Origin: Symsagittifera roscoffensis
Taxonomy: Eukaryota > Xenacoelomorpha > Acoela > Convolutidae
Direction of reading: 5' to 3'
Length of the DNA: 34,520 nt
Assembly (NCBI RefSeq): GCF_963678635.1
Contig: NW_026970933.1
Location: 1-34,520, forward strand
Below, one piece after another: positions 20,493 to 30,703 of the stretch; the stretch's first letter is position 1; the number at the start of each line of letters is the position of its first letter. Position numbers and translations under genes: made by a program. Below the pieces are notes generated by a model. That model did no database searches, was not told the origin of the DNA, and saw only the letters and a list, made by a program, of their open reading frames with translations.

Positions 20493-20971
20493 TTGTTCCG
20501 ACTTTCGTAACGAAAGTAACAGAATATTTGTGCTCGGGGTGGGCTTTTTTGCTTCAGACTTTTTAACTAGCCAGTTTTGACTAATTTTTTTGCATCACTC
20601 GAACGAAATTATTGCCCTGAGCTTAAGTTTGAAAAAATATTTCACCTGTAATCATTTTTCGCAAAGTTATTGGGGTTTAAAGATTGCCATTTTGGCCAAT
20701 TTGGGACAATCAACGCGCGATTTATTTCGCGCTTTTAATGCGTAAGCGGAGACTTAATCCTTCTTAAAAATTGTTCAAAATTGTTAAAAGAAGCTTATTT
20801 GCCAAATTGATTTGTTAATGGAAGCGAAATCTATCACTTTGTACTTTTCTATTTTTTTTTTTAAATTTAATTCAATTTTATGTTATATAATTTGTTCACA
20901 TTATGACTGCTCAATAGATCTTAAAAGGCAGTCGGAACATTCAGGGCTACGCCCTGATACGAGCAGTCTTG
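20493..20971 (+). mobile_element. HF1 copy, near full length
   Basis: It starts TTGTTCCGACTTTCGTAACG with a perfect 5' palindrome. It ends GGCAGTCGGAACATTC, CAGGGC-TAC-GCCCTG and ATACGAGCAGTCTTG with every terminal motif intact. It is the best reference copy for the ends. The 67-codon ORF at 20812-21015 is a by-product. Confidence 0.9.
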
Positions 20972-21085
20972 TTTACTTTAGCGTGTGGAGCGTTAAACTA
21001 AAGATAAAAGTTTGATAAAATTTACGTTTTTTAATTACGAGGCTAAACTGTGCATTTTGTGAAATGTAAGCGGATTTAACAACAA

Positions 21086-21235
21086 GGACGCTCTCTTTGC
21101 TCTTTTTTTGTTATTTCATTCTCTCTGATCGTTCCGAATAAATTTCAACATGCTTAAATACTTGTCTCTGGATTCCCATGGGAAGTACACACACCAAAAA
21201 GTCTGCACCCAAGTTCACAGTTTGGCCTCGTAATG
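21086..21235 (+). repeat. Repeat HF3, plus-strand copy
   Basis: It matches the complement of 15178-15324 from GGACGCTCTCTTTGCTC to TTTGGCCTCGTAATG. The central hairpin, intact in the other copy, is altered here (GTCTCTGGATTCCCATGG). Confidence 0.6.
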
Positions 21236-21274
21236 TTCGAACTGTTTTATCAACTTTAATTAGAAACATTTTTG

Positions 21275-21337
21275 TGTTGACCTGAAAGAGCAGTCCGAAT
21301 ACTCAGGGCTTTGCCTTGATATACGAGTAGCTTTGTT
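21275..21337 (+). mobile_element. HF1 3'-end fragment
   Basis: Only the last 60 bp remain: GAGCAGTCCGAATACTC, then CAGGGC-TTT-GCCTTG and ATATACGAGTAGCTTTG. Confidence 0.6.
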
Positions 21338-22717
21338 TAAAATTCTTAACTGAACTCAATTAAAAAACTACAACACCTTAAGCAAAAGAACTGTTTATTT
21401 AAAATCGAAACGAAAAAAAGTCGATGTTTGCCCAAATCTGACAAGCGCGTCATCATACTAATTGCTCCTTTTTTGTTGAAAAGAAGCTAAACAAATCCAA
21501 CTGCATTTAAGAAGGAACATAAAGCGTTTCATTGATTGTCAAATAGTTGCAGCGTTTTTATTTACTCCGTGGATAATACTTTTGGTCTTGGTATTATATT
21601 CTTGTAAATTGAACAATTATTTTCATGAGCGTGGAGCCTCTCTGATTGACTTTATCAATAATTATAAAAAGCTAATTTTGTTACCAGTTGAAAGAAAAAG
21701 TTACCATTTGAGACAAGAAACGCTTGGCTTTTGAAAGTTTATAAAAGCGATAAAACAACAATTAGAAACGTTGAATTCGATGCAAATTCAATTCAATTTC
21801 TAAATGTCACCTGCCGGCGAAATTTTTTAGTTATTAGATGTACTGGGTTTGTTTTTAGATAAAAAATTTCTGTTTCCTGATGAAAAGTTGAGTTCAACAG
21901 GTCACCATCATTTGAAATTTTTCATGCTTTTTTTACAACCAGTGCATTTTCAATTACGCCTCTTAAGCTGTTTAAGATACGCTGCTATTTTGTTTAACGC
22001 CATTTTAGCTGCTATTTCAGAAATGATGAAAAAAGTCAACAGTAGAGAACTAGATTAATAAGCATTAACAGCCTATGACCCGAGTTGACGTCGTACAAAA
22101 AACCAGTACCATCCCAACATGTTCAGAAATGCAGATCTCTAAAACAGCTCGAGTATAGACAACTATGAAGCATCAAGTTTGGAGTTTGAAGTTTGAATCA
22201 CTTGGAAACTGAGTTTTTTCATTCCAAGTTGACCCCCACAATTTTCAGAGTTTTGATGCTTAGATAATTTTAAAATTATAACTTCATCAGATGGCAAAGT
22301 TTTTTAAAAAAAATACAAAAAATAATTCTGTAGAATGGCAGCTTTTGAAGAACAACTTTTTCTTAGAAAAAAAAACACTTTGGTTGAGTAGCAGGGGAAA
22401 ATCAATTTATGTCTTTGTTCACTTTTTCTTCTATTTTGACTAACTAGTCAATTTGTCCACTTTGTTTTGAAAAATAAATTGAAATTTATATCTTTTTGAT
22501 TTTAAGCAATAAAATAGGTCTGCTCTGTTCCAGTTTAGCTAATCAATTTTTAATGTGAAATCAGAAAATCTTTACTTAAGTACTATACTGAGTCTGTTTA
22601 GGTATACGAAAAGTTTATGGCGGTTTTTTGTGCGCACCATCATAAAATTTATTATAATTGTATGCGCTTATCTCCACACATATCAAAATTGAATTTACCA
22701 AAATAGCTCGGAAAATC
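21338..22717. other. Gene-free stretch
   Basis: No exon, RNA gene or dispersed repeat is recognised in this 1.4 kb. The 69-codon plus-strand ORF at 21849-22058 has a hydrophobic middle but no recognisable family. The left edge of the BEL/Pao element may extend into the last part of it. Confidence 0.35.
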
Positions 22718-22944
22718 CATCACGTAACGATTTTCAGACAAATTTTTTTATCGGTAACATCGACCATAAAACGTCCGAATAATTCAAAGCAAGCTCTTAT
22801 GCGACTATTATTTGTCCTTGACACATATTGCTCTTTTAGACGGCTAGCCCTAAAGAAGGCTGAGCAGAATTAGAACAAAAATGTTTTAAATTGGTCAAGT
22901 GGGCCTATAGCCCCTCGGGCTTACTTGTATAAAGGTCAGAATAG
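22718..22944 (-). repeat. LTR-like block, 3' side of the BEL/Pao element
   Basis: Shared landmarks with 29690-29911 are ACGTCCGAATAA, TTCAAAGCAAGCTCT, TTGTCCTTGA, GGTCAAGTGGG and CAGAATAG, in the same order and spacing. On the minus strand the LTR may begin TGACCTTTATACAAG. The 71-codon plus-strand ORF here is a by-product, and its resemblance to the one in the other LTR only reflects LTR homology. Confidence 0.7.
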
Positions 22945-22964
22945 GGACGGTCGTAATGGTCTTT

Positions 22965-23920
22965 ATGTCGGCGAATCGTGCATTCTAACAACACGTGCGA
23001 GTGGGTAGTGTCCACGTTGATTGTCAGGCTCTATGACTCAAACCAAGTCACCAGCTTTCAGCTGAACATATGATTGGGTTTGATAATTTGCCCTCCTATT
23101 GAGGAAAGGGACGCATTCACGCATCCAACTTGTCCTAATTGCTTGAGCGTATGATTGCGCTCTAGTGTAGCGCTTCTTATGGTCAAAGTTTTCTTCAATT
23201 CATAGAGTCGAAAAACTCGCGATGTAATGACCAGTTATAAAATGGTTCGGAGACAACGCCTCTAAAGGTTGCGGCTTGGAACTAACGGTTGTGATTGGTC
23301 TTGCGTTTAGTGAAAGCTCAAGAAGGAAAAGTGTGATTTCTAGAACCTCCTCGGTTGCTCTTCAATTGCCATAGATTTCTCGCATGGCATTTCTAACTAA
23401 CCACTCCCAGGAGCCGGCATGGTGCGGGGCACTGGGTTGGTTGAACTTTCGCTTGATCCGTTAGTGGACAAAAACAGGTGGAGCGAGCTTGATGGAGGGA
23501 GCTTTTTCTGAGCGCAACAAAGTTAGTTTTTGTCCCTTTATCGGACATGATTACAGTCGGAGTTCCACGCAGTGTAATGAGACTTTCCACGCCCATAACA
23601 CAAGAGGTTTTCAATTTGGACCGCTCTAGTGTTGAAACATGTACGCAAAACCGCCATCATTTTTGCTAACTTCTCCGGATTTGAAATAGTAGTGGCTCAA
23701 TAGAAGTGGCCCACAGATCAGACATAATGGTAAATACGGGTTGTGCTAAGTGTCTAATCAATAGCGGTACAACTGCATAAAGTATAATCGAATGGTTGCT
23801 ATCGATAGCTCTATTAACTAAACGACTTATGCGTTCAGTGTAGCGAAGGATCCCAGCTGGGCTTATGAACAGCTAATGCCTGGCGATCCGTCTACTCCTT
23901 GTGATAACTTTGCTTGAATT
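22965..23920 (-). pseudogene. BEL/Pao integrase remnant
   Basis: Minus-strand segments in order are: a relic of the N-terminal region (NHSIILYAVVPLLIRHL, about 23760-23815), the catalytic core, and the C-terminal domain. In the core the first Asp is seen in a SDLWATSIEP context (about 23718), the second in RGTPTVIMSDKGTK (about 23541), and the Glu in GSWEWLV (23404-23406), followed by LSLNARPITTVSSKP and PNHFITG. The C-terminal segment LKAGDLV then VIEPDNQRGHYPLARVV has a stop where a Trp is expected. Several in-frame stops and at least one frameshift separate the pieces, and the HHCC zinc region is mostly deleted. It is inactive. Confidence 0.85.
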
Positions 23921-24258
23921 AGGTCATTTTTAACTCAGTAGAGAATGACTCACCTTGGGACAGGTATATATGTTTTTGCTCGTCAATTTCCATTGCACAC
24001 GGGCCGGTAACTTACAAAGTACTCGACTAGAACAGTTTATGGGAACATCTCAACAAAACAGCAACAAAACTTGATTGAATTAATCTGTCCACATTTCCGA
24101 ACTGGAAATTGTTGTCTAACGAAAATCGACGACATAAAAATTGGCAAATTTTCTAGACATGCGTTTAAATCACACGAATATCCTTCGATTAAGAGCTTGT
24201 CAATATCTTTTGTATCATTTTCGAATGGCCAATCACTCGTACTCGAATTACTGGGGTC

Positions 24259-24483
24259 TTAAACCCAGCTGCTTTTGTTGAGGGCTTGCAAAAAAAATCC
24301 CACGTGTACCGGTATCAGCTGGGTTATCACTGCTAAATATATATTGCCACTGATCAGCGGTGTTAACTTCAGAATCTCGGCAATGCAATTGCCAACAAAA
24401 ACGGGTGATTGATTGCAGGAGTTAAGCCACTGGCAAACAGTGGTACTATCTGTCCACATGAGCGGTAGTTGCATCGGGCACAT
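24259..24483 (-). pseudogene. BEL/Pao RNase H-region remnant
   Basis: The peptide WTDSTTVCQWLNS continues into SPVFVGNCIAEILKLT and, after a frameshift, DQWQYIFSSDNPADTGTRG. This is typical of the RNase H portion of BEL/Pao pol, including the conserved WTDS acidic position. The upstream half of the domain is missing: this segment lies only a few codons after RT sequence. It is non-functional. Confidence 0.8.
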
Positions 24484-24489
24484 TGCTTG

Positions 24490-25140
24490 AAATTTTTTTT
24501 TTCAGATGAAATCCAATTCGTTTGAGCAACGAAATTAATTTCCTACCTTTTTTCAAGGCCTAATCAATAACTTGAAAAAAATCCAGGTAGTCGTCCTTAT
24601 AAAACTTCTGGACAACAGCTGAAGCAGATTCGGGTGACACAGCTTGATGATCAAATGCAGTCTTCTGCAAAACGTTATTCACACAATTGGGAGAGTCACG
24701 AGCGCTGAAAGTTTTCCGCTTTTATTGGTGAATCACCCAACTTGATAAGTGGGCCTCCCGCTACGAAAACCGAAGGGATGGTTGATCTTTTTCACGGACT
24801 TCAAACTGGATGAACATTCCTTCAATATCGGTCGAAACGGCGTTTTATGCCAATGGAATCTTAAAAACACAAAAATAAGGTTTTGTAGGAGATTTGGGCC
24901 AACCAACAAGGACTTGTTCATAGAAGCGCCATGACTCTTCGATGCAACCTTGAGGACTTAGTGCACACTACCGAAATTGTTAGGGATCAAAATCGGATAA
25001 GGCCGGAGATGCCAATCACGTTCACCTCCTGATTTGAAATTGTGTGCTTGAAAAGTCATGACATATCCATTTTTTAATTCATCTCTAATTGAATTTGCGC
25101 TGTTCTCGCAGACCGATGGATCGTTGTCTAATCCCTTTTT
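24490..25140 (-). pseudogene. BEL/Pao reverse transcriptase remnant
   Basis: In order on the minus strand: SGGERDWHLRPYPI (about 25000), LLVGPNLLQNLIFVFLRF (about 24880-24920), a frame change into TDIEGMF with the first catalytic Asp (about 24820), SARDSPNC (about 24690), and the catalytic YKDDYLD with the Asp pair at 24590-24595. It ends LLKRIGFHLKK before a deletion. Several stops interrupt it. The Asp pair is still readable, but no frame is continuous. Confidence 0.85.
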
Positions 25141-25144
25141 TTAA

Positions 25145-25560
25145 GATTTTAATTGATCTAAGGAAGGTTTAATGTTTCAATTTGGTCTGCTAGAAACTTG
25201 TCCTCGACAACACATTTCAGGCAATATGAGTTTAAATTGATGGACGGTGTTAACTGACAACTATCAACGCATCCTTTTGCGTAAAAACAGCAACGAGCCA
25301 ATTGCGGGTATTTTTCCTGTAGTTCAGAAATACTCATGCTAACCAATCCGATACCGATATGATCTTAAACATAAGCTTGAAAACAAACAAAAAATTCACT
25401 ACAACTCGTTTTGGCAGAAACTTGAAATTTTACTTGGTAACCTTCAATCGAGCTTGAGTAATTCAACTCATTTATGGTGACGCTATTGATAATACCAACC
25501 AAACGGTGACATTTAACAAGATCAACTTGTGTAGCCACGAGTGCGTGGATGCAATATCAC
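25145..25560 (-). pseudogene. BEL/Pao protease-region remnant
   Basis: Minus-strand peptide SSSIEGYQVKFQVSAKTS, then a stop and frame change, then SISELQEKYPQLA. The latter resembles the segment between the aspartic protease and RT in BEL/Pao polyproteins. The DSG active-site motif was not found, so the protease is judged incomplete. Confidence 0.55.
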
Positions 25561-27294
25561 AAAAAACTAAGCTTGCAACATAGCAAACTTGGTCGCTGCC
25601 ATTGTCGTGTTTTTAAATGCATTGACCATTCCTCTTTAAGGTTTGTAGGAAGCTTACTCACTGCTTGATTCAATAAACGAACACTTTTCAGGTCGTTGTT
25701 AAAAGACAGAAACGTGAAAACAATAACGATTCCAAAAATTGGAAGAAAATTACTCTGTTTATTCAAATGCGCCCCTACTGCGGCAAGTGGCCGAAATTTT
25801 CTCCCAAGAGCTGCTAAGGCATCCTCATAGAAATTATAGCTATAGCAATTGCTGCAATTGCTCGGCAAGTGCAGATTTTATTTTACCCAAAACAAAAGTT
25901 TTAAGGTTGGTGAGCTTTTCATCATCTTTGATTACGACTGAATCAACTGTCGGTTTGAACTGGCCAAACCACTCAAGCAAGTTAAGTGGGTCACCATCGA
26001 ACTGCGTTAGCTTCCATTCAGGAAGATGATCTTCGCGGCTGTGCATGAGTTGAGTATAAATTATTTGCATTTTCGGGAGAGGGTGCCGGGTAACTCGAGG
26101 AAATAACTTAATAATCAGAAACGACTGTTTGATAAACGTACAAAAATTTTTGGGTTGTTCGAAGATCACAGTTTTTCTATTTTCAAAGATAAAATTTATT
26201 CGAAGGAGCAATCGGAGTTTCTGCGAAAAAAAAACAACTGTGGAAGGAACGCAGTGTTGTTGAGCTGACATTATGGGGCAATACCAACTGCTCTCCAAAA
26301 TTTTTCATTATTATTCTAGCGCTCACTCGAAAAGTAATAGCTACTATTAAGCAGACTTATCTGTTGTTGGGACAGTTTTACAGGTTCCTGGTAGCCAGCT
26401 ATTACCGACCCTGTTGTTTGTTGAATCGAGAAAATCTGGTTGGTTGATGCTGATATTAGATCGAGCTGTACACAACTAGAAAGAGCGTTTACAGAAGGTG
26501 TCGGAGTAAAACAGTTTTCATAAATTAGCCTGCTGAGCTCGGGCTTGGAAAACCCCGTACGGGATAACAGACAAAACTTTTTGCTGAAGCATTTTTTTAG
26601 AAACTAGTTAAAGGAATTGCGGTAAGCTTATCGGATCGTTAACAGCATGCAGCGAGCGCTGAGATTTAACCAAATTCGATTAATTAAATTGCTGTTTTTG
26701 AATTGGATTACTAACATACGATACAGGATCGCTGAAAGCTGTCTGCCTAGTTTTCACTCCTGCAAAATTTGACTTGAACAACGAACTTACTATATCAGGA
26801 TATTTTTGATCAGAAGCTGTCGAAAGAACGTGCTGCCGTTGATACTACATAAGAGTCTGTCTGAGTTTATTCAACAGTTTTGACCCATTGACGTGTGCGA
26901 TCCTCGTCGTCTCCAAATTTTGGAGTGCTCAAGTTAAACCACTTTTCTTGGTATTTTAACTGGTTTCCGACCACTCATCTTCCAACTTGAATTCTTTCAA
27001 ATCAGTTTTGGCCAATTTTTTTCAGTGTTCTTCAGCCAACTTTCCGACCCTTAACTGCTTTGTTGTTCTAAGACTTCTACTTTCCTTTTGCTTTGCAGCT
27101 CTTTCATTCTCAGTGAGAACTTTGGCTGACTCTCCAGCTTCTCTGTTGATTGTTCGCGTTTTACTCTCGGAAGATGTTTTCGACAGAGAGGCGGTATAAG
27201 GACTACACTTCTGAAAATCTGATTGCTGATGTCGGCTTTTTTGATGTGAAAAATTAAAGGGGGGTACTTGATATATGTGACTAATTTTTTTCAT
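25557..27294 (-). pseudogene. BEL/Pao gag remnant
   Basis: The core is on the minus strand at about 25840-26080: LPEWKLTQFDGDPLNLLEWF, then DDEKLTNLKTFVLGK and SALAEQ, matching the DUF1759 gag region of BEL/Pao. A second frame (25557-25720) gives LLNQAVSKLPTNLKEEWSMH, the region before the zinc knuckles. No CCHC knuckles are visible. A basic, charged segment at 27022-27294 (RAAKQKESRSLRTTKQLRVG) may be the gag N-terminus. The kilobase between holds frame breaks. Confidence 0.75.
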
Positions 27295-28230
27295 CCTTTT
27301 CGGAAAGACGAGAAGCTTTTGAGTTGCTATGTATGTCGTCTTGCTCTGCTAATCCATCAAAATTGATCTCATATGTGATGAATTTCGGCAAAGCTTTTTG
27401 TTGAATTGAGCAAACTTTTCCAGTCACATATCCTATGCTTGTACCAATTTGCCGGGATTAGCACTTTCGCAGCCAATTTAACGAACTCATTATTTACATC
27501 GACCACTTGTTCAGTCTATTTCCTATATTTTTGATTATTTGTATCATTTTTTGAGCAACGACTCTGACTTTATACATGCCCTAATAATTGCGTGGCAACT
27601 GTAAAATTTTTGAAGTTCTGGGAGTAACTTGTCCTATTTAAAACTTTATGTCTATTGTGAATCGTCCCAGGTTTTTTAGGCAACAAACGGCTCCTTTCTT
27701 CTCCATTTTTTAAATTGTTCTTAGGTCATCGCAACAACTTTTAGGTACAACAGAATCTTCAACTCAAGGAAAGGAGGCTGATGTAGCTCTTTGAATTTTC
27801 GACAAAATATTTGGTCTTTTGCTTTTCGTTTTGTTTTGTTCAAGTCTTTTTCTACATTCTTCGTATTATTGTGGTGATTGTATATATTAGCGGTGAGGTT
27901 TTCTTTGAATCTCAAAAAAGCTCTTCAATCGGTGATTACTCAGACTACGGCTTATTTTACTGTTTTGCCTACTAATTGAGTTATTTATGGCGTCTTGTCA
28001 CGTAACTAGATCTTTGCGGTTTTACAAAATAGTGCAGATAGTATTGACTAGTTTTCTGCAAAACCCTCGTGTTAAAATTAAAGCACAAACCAGGCTTAGT
28101 GAAATAAGTCTTTTTCACATGCTTTTGAGACGGTGGGGAAGTTTTGGAAGAGCGTGATCCAGAGAACTGGCTCCGAGTATGAACATCATAAGCTTAGAGC
28201 ACTTGATCGCGACGATATCGCCAATGGGGA
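27295..28230 (-). other. BEL/Pao leader region, no gene recognised
   Basis: This stretch lies between the gag N-terminal remnant and the tandem repeats. A 64-codon minus-strand ORF (27721-27915) is lysine- and asparagine-rich and unassigned. The leader here is unusually long for the family, so an unrecognised insertion is possible. Confidence 0.35.
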
Positions 28231-28680
28231 TGCCAATTAGGTACGTCGGGTGAGCTCAAAAACTCCAACAACCAAGCGGATGAAACCTGAGTATGAACAA
28301 ATTCATATTAAACTATTTAAAATCACCGTATTTGACCACTTAACAGTAATGCAAAAAAAATAGGCTCGGCAGAGTAGACGAATGTGTCGAAGATGTCAAC
28401 TTTAGTTTTAGTAAAACAACGACGAGGCAAATCAAGCAAATTGGTTGAATTCCAATAACCACGCGGATGAAACCTGAGGATGATTAAATTCAACTAAACC
28501 TATTTAAACTCAGAGTGCAAAAAAAACAAAGCTGATTCGCGGCAGAGTAGACGGTAGACGGATCCCTTGGAGATGTCAACAAAATTTTTAGTTATCCAAT
28601 GAGTTGAGGAACCAAGCAAATCGGTTGAGTTTCAACAACCACGCGGAGGATGAACAAACTCAACTAAATTCCCCTGAAAC
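28231..28680. repeat. Diverged 180-187 bp tandem repeat, about 2.4 copies
   Basis: Units start near 28231, 28424 and 28609. The shared motif CAA(C/T)AACCA(C/A)GCGGATG recurs at about 28266, 28453 and 28633, with GGCAGAGTAGACG and GATGTCAAC shared by the first two units. It lies in the leader of the BEL/Pao element on its gag side. No coding potential is seen. Confidence 0.75.
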
Positions 28681-28689
28681 TGCGCTACC

Positions 28690-29689
28690 AGATAAAATGA
28701 CGGAAGTTGGAATCGTAAAAACAACGAAAGATTGAGAGTTTATGGTGTAATGTTTAACAACTTTCTTCTGTTTTGGTGTTTTTTTTATACAAAGTTTACG
28801 GTGCGAGGTTTCGAGTCATAATTTATCGAAACAAAATTGACCTAGTGTTTTTGTCTATGTTCCTATTGTATGGTTTTCTTATCCGTTCAATTTTTAATCA
28901 AAAATTTGTGGTATTGAGAAAAAAATGACACTTGGAGTTTGCGTTTGATTCCGATGCACAAAAAAAACATTACCACTTCGTATATAGTTTTATTGCAAAT
29001 AATGGTTCATGAAAACTAGACAAGACTTACAGTTTTCATAGTTTTCGAGATTTTCGGCACTGGAAATTTTACTCTCACGACTCTGAACAGCTGCACCTAC
29101 GCGTCCCTTTAACTACACTCAAAATCATACCCATTTTTGCTCAAGACTTTGAACATGTGCACTCACGAGTCTGTACAACTGCACTCACAATTCTCCAACT
29201 CACGATATCTGAAGTGCTGTTTGAACTTTTTCACCTGTTGGTCGGCCAGTAGCTTCACTGCTTCTGCGGCGATGCTTGAGGACACAATATGGTGGTACTC
29301 CTGGTTATCCGTCACAAAAGTCAATCAACCACTCACTCGCTATTTTTTGTGTAGTCGGGTAAGAGAAAAAAATTGTTGTCTCACTGCTGCGATTTTGGCT
29401 GAACTCGGCTGCTTTTTGGCAAATTGTGTCTAATTCAGATAACTGACACCGTTAAACACAACAGGCAATGCTAATATCCGCAAAAAAAAACGATCGATTT
29501 TGAGTTTTAAGTACAGCAATTGCAATAAAATACATATCAACGAAAACTCAAAAATGTTGCTATTAAGTTTCCAACTGTTTTAACAAACAATAATTTTTGA
29601 TTGTCAAAATTGATTGATTATGAAAAAAATAAGTTCCATGTGTGTCGTCCAACTTTGTGCTTCTATGGGGAGCATTTTTTTGGCAAATG
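28690..29689 (-). other. BEL/Pao leader next to the 5' LTR
   Basis: A 98-codon plus-strand ORF (29137-29433) is antisense to the element and has no recognisable domain. A primer-binding site complementary to a tRNA could not be identified near 29440-29690. ACTCACGA-type motifs recur at about 29075, 29160 and 29200. Confidence 0.35.
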
Positions 29690-29911
29690 CATAATGTGAC
29701 GATTTTTAAACATACTTTCACATCTGTCATCAAACGTCCGAATAACTCAAAGCAAGCTCTCAAGCTACCACTAATTGTCCTTGAGACATATAGTTCTTTT
29801 TTACGGTCATCGATAATCAAGGTTGAACCGAAATAAAGCGATGAAAGGGTTGAAATCGGTCAAGTGGGACTATGGTCCCTCCGGTTTACATCTATAAAAA
29901 AAACAGAATAG
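29690..29911 (-). repeat. LTR-like block, 5' side of the BEL/Pao element
   Basis: It shares all landmarks with 22718-22944 at a visibly diverged level. On the minus strand it may start TGTTTTTTTTATAGATG. Confidence 0.7.
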
Positions 29912-29943
29912 ATGGATTCGAACAAACACATTAGATAATACAT

Positions 29944-30211
29944 TTAGCTGCTTAGACCTCTTGGCCATCTGTTCTTGTTTAGCTTTGATAAAACGTCAAT
30001 CATAACCGCGTCTTTAATACTGAATTTTGACTCTCGCTCATATTTGCTGGGCAATAATAATGGGTCTAATTGAGTAATATAATACTTTTCCTGTATCGAA
30101 TTAATTTTTTTAAAAATCGAAACATACCCATCCATCGTAAGAACGTTTAGTTTAACAGATGGGCTAGTTGTAACCAAACTATAACCTAATTTTTGGTTAG
30201 AAAAACTAGTT
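29944..30211 (-). CDS. Unassigned minus-strand coding candidate
   Basis: The minus-strand frame is open from just after a stop near 30212 to a TAA at 29944-29946. It includes a Met (about 30131) followed by DGYVSIFKKINSIQEKYYI and later FSIKDAVMIDVLSKLNKN. The composition looks more protein-like than the surrounding DNA. A pyrimidine-rich acceptor (TTTTTTGTTCCTGTCAG, about 30258) lies upstream, but splicing there would include the stop at about 30237 in this frame. No family is recognised. It abuts the BEL/Pao LTR, so it may be a host exon or unrelated chance ORF. Confidence 0.25.
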
Positions 30212-30457
30212 TGATATATGAATGTTTTCTTTTATTTTTCTGACCAATTTTCCTGACAGGAACAAAAAATGAGGGAGGAAAAATAAAAAAAATTTAACTG
30301 CAACAGTTTTGTGTGTGTTTTGAACTGACAAACGAGCAGATTTGCTAATTCGCAAATCTTTTGCCAAAAATCCATAAACCAATTTGATTGTTGCGCTTTT
30401 TCTTCCGACTAATTTCGACTTTTCAGCAAACCACTTCAAAAGTAATATGCGGCTCAT
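30206..30457 (-). CDS. Unassigned minus-strand ORF, lysine-rich
   Basis: It has 83 codons from an ATG, beginning MSRILLLKWFAEKSK. The first 50 residues are mixed and basic; the rest is a phenylalanine-rich run from a T-rich tract (about 30255-30295) that looks more like the end of an intron than coding sequence. If GTTAAATTTT to CCTGTCAG (45 nt) is an intron, the protein ends a few codons later. There is no recognised homology. Confidence 0.2.
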   Translation of the reverse strand: MSRILLLKWFAEKSKLVGRKSATIKLVYGFLAKDLRISKSARLSVQNTHKTVAVKFFLFFLPHFLFLSGKLVRKIKENIHISN

Positions 30458-30511
30458 AGCATTTGTTTCTCAGTTAGATCTGAGGCAACCTATATGCAAC
30501 TATAAAAAAGT

Positions 30512-30694
30512 GATCAATTACATCACTTTGTTTTTTAATCCAATGAGGGGATGATTTCATAAATAGAAATCTAAAAAAATCACTTTTTTCTTCGAATATT
30601 TATTAATTTTCAGTTTTGCAAATAATGACACAATCCTTGAGCATTAAACGCTATTCGAAATATCCCAGATTTTTTCATGATACAAGCAGTCATG
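30512..30694 (+). mobile_element. HF1 3' fragment, first of a head-to-tail array
   Basis: From ATCACTTTG and GGGGATGATTTCATAAATA it continues to the 3' end GATACAAGCAGTCATG. Its terminal hairpin is worn. The next copy begins at the following base. Confidence 0.6.
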
Positions 30695-30703
30695 TTGTTT
30701 CTA

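Larger units (their letters stand above)
22718..29911 (-). mobile_element. Degenerate BEL/Pao LTR retrotransposon, minus strand
   Basis: Two diverged LTR-like blocks (22718-22944 and 29690-29911) bracket gag, protease, reverse transcriptase, RNase H and integrase remnants in the usual BEL/Pao order, read right to left. Every domain has stops, frameshifts or deletions, so it is a fossil with no coding capacity. The visible pol is shorter than a full element: about 850 bp appear to be missing between the RT thumb and RNase H, and the integrase zinc-binding region is largely lost. The LTR-like blocks differ a lot, so either the insertion is old or the two ends come from different copies. No target-site duplication was identified. 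I describe only what remains. Confidence 0.85.

Noticed and set aside
25739-26029. 96-codon plus-strand ORF
   Set aside because: It is antisense to the gag remnant, whose minus-strand frame matches a known domain.
22658-29836. Two similar plus-strand ORFs (22658-22873 and 29642-29836) that look like a gene pair
   Set aside because: They fall in the two LTR-like blocks and run antisense to the retroelement; their similarity reflects LTR homology.
29900-29930. Possible tRNA B-box-like GGATTCGAACAA
   Set aside because: There is no matching A-box or cloverleaf around it.
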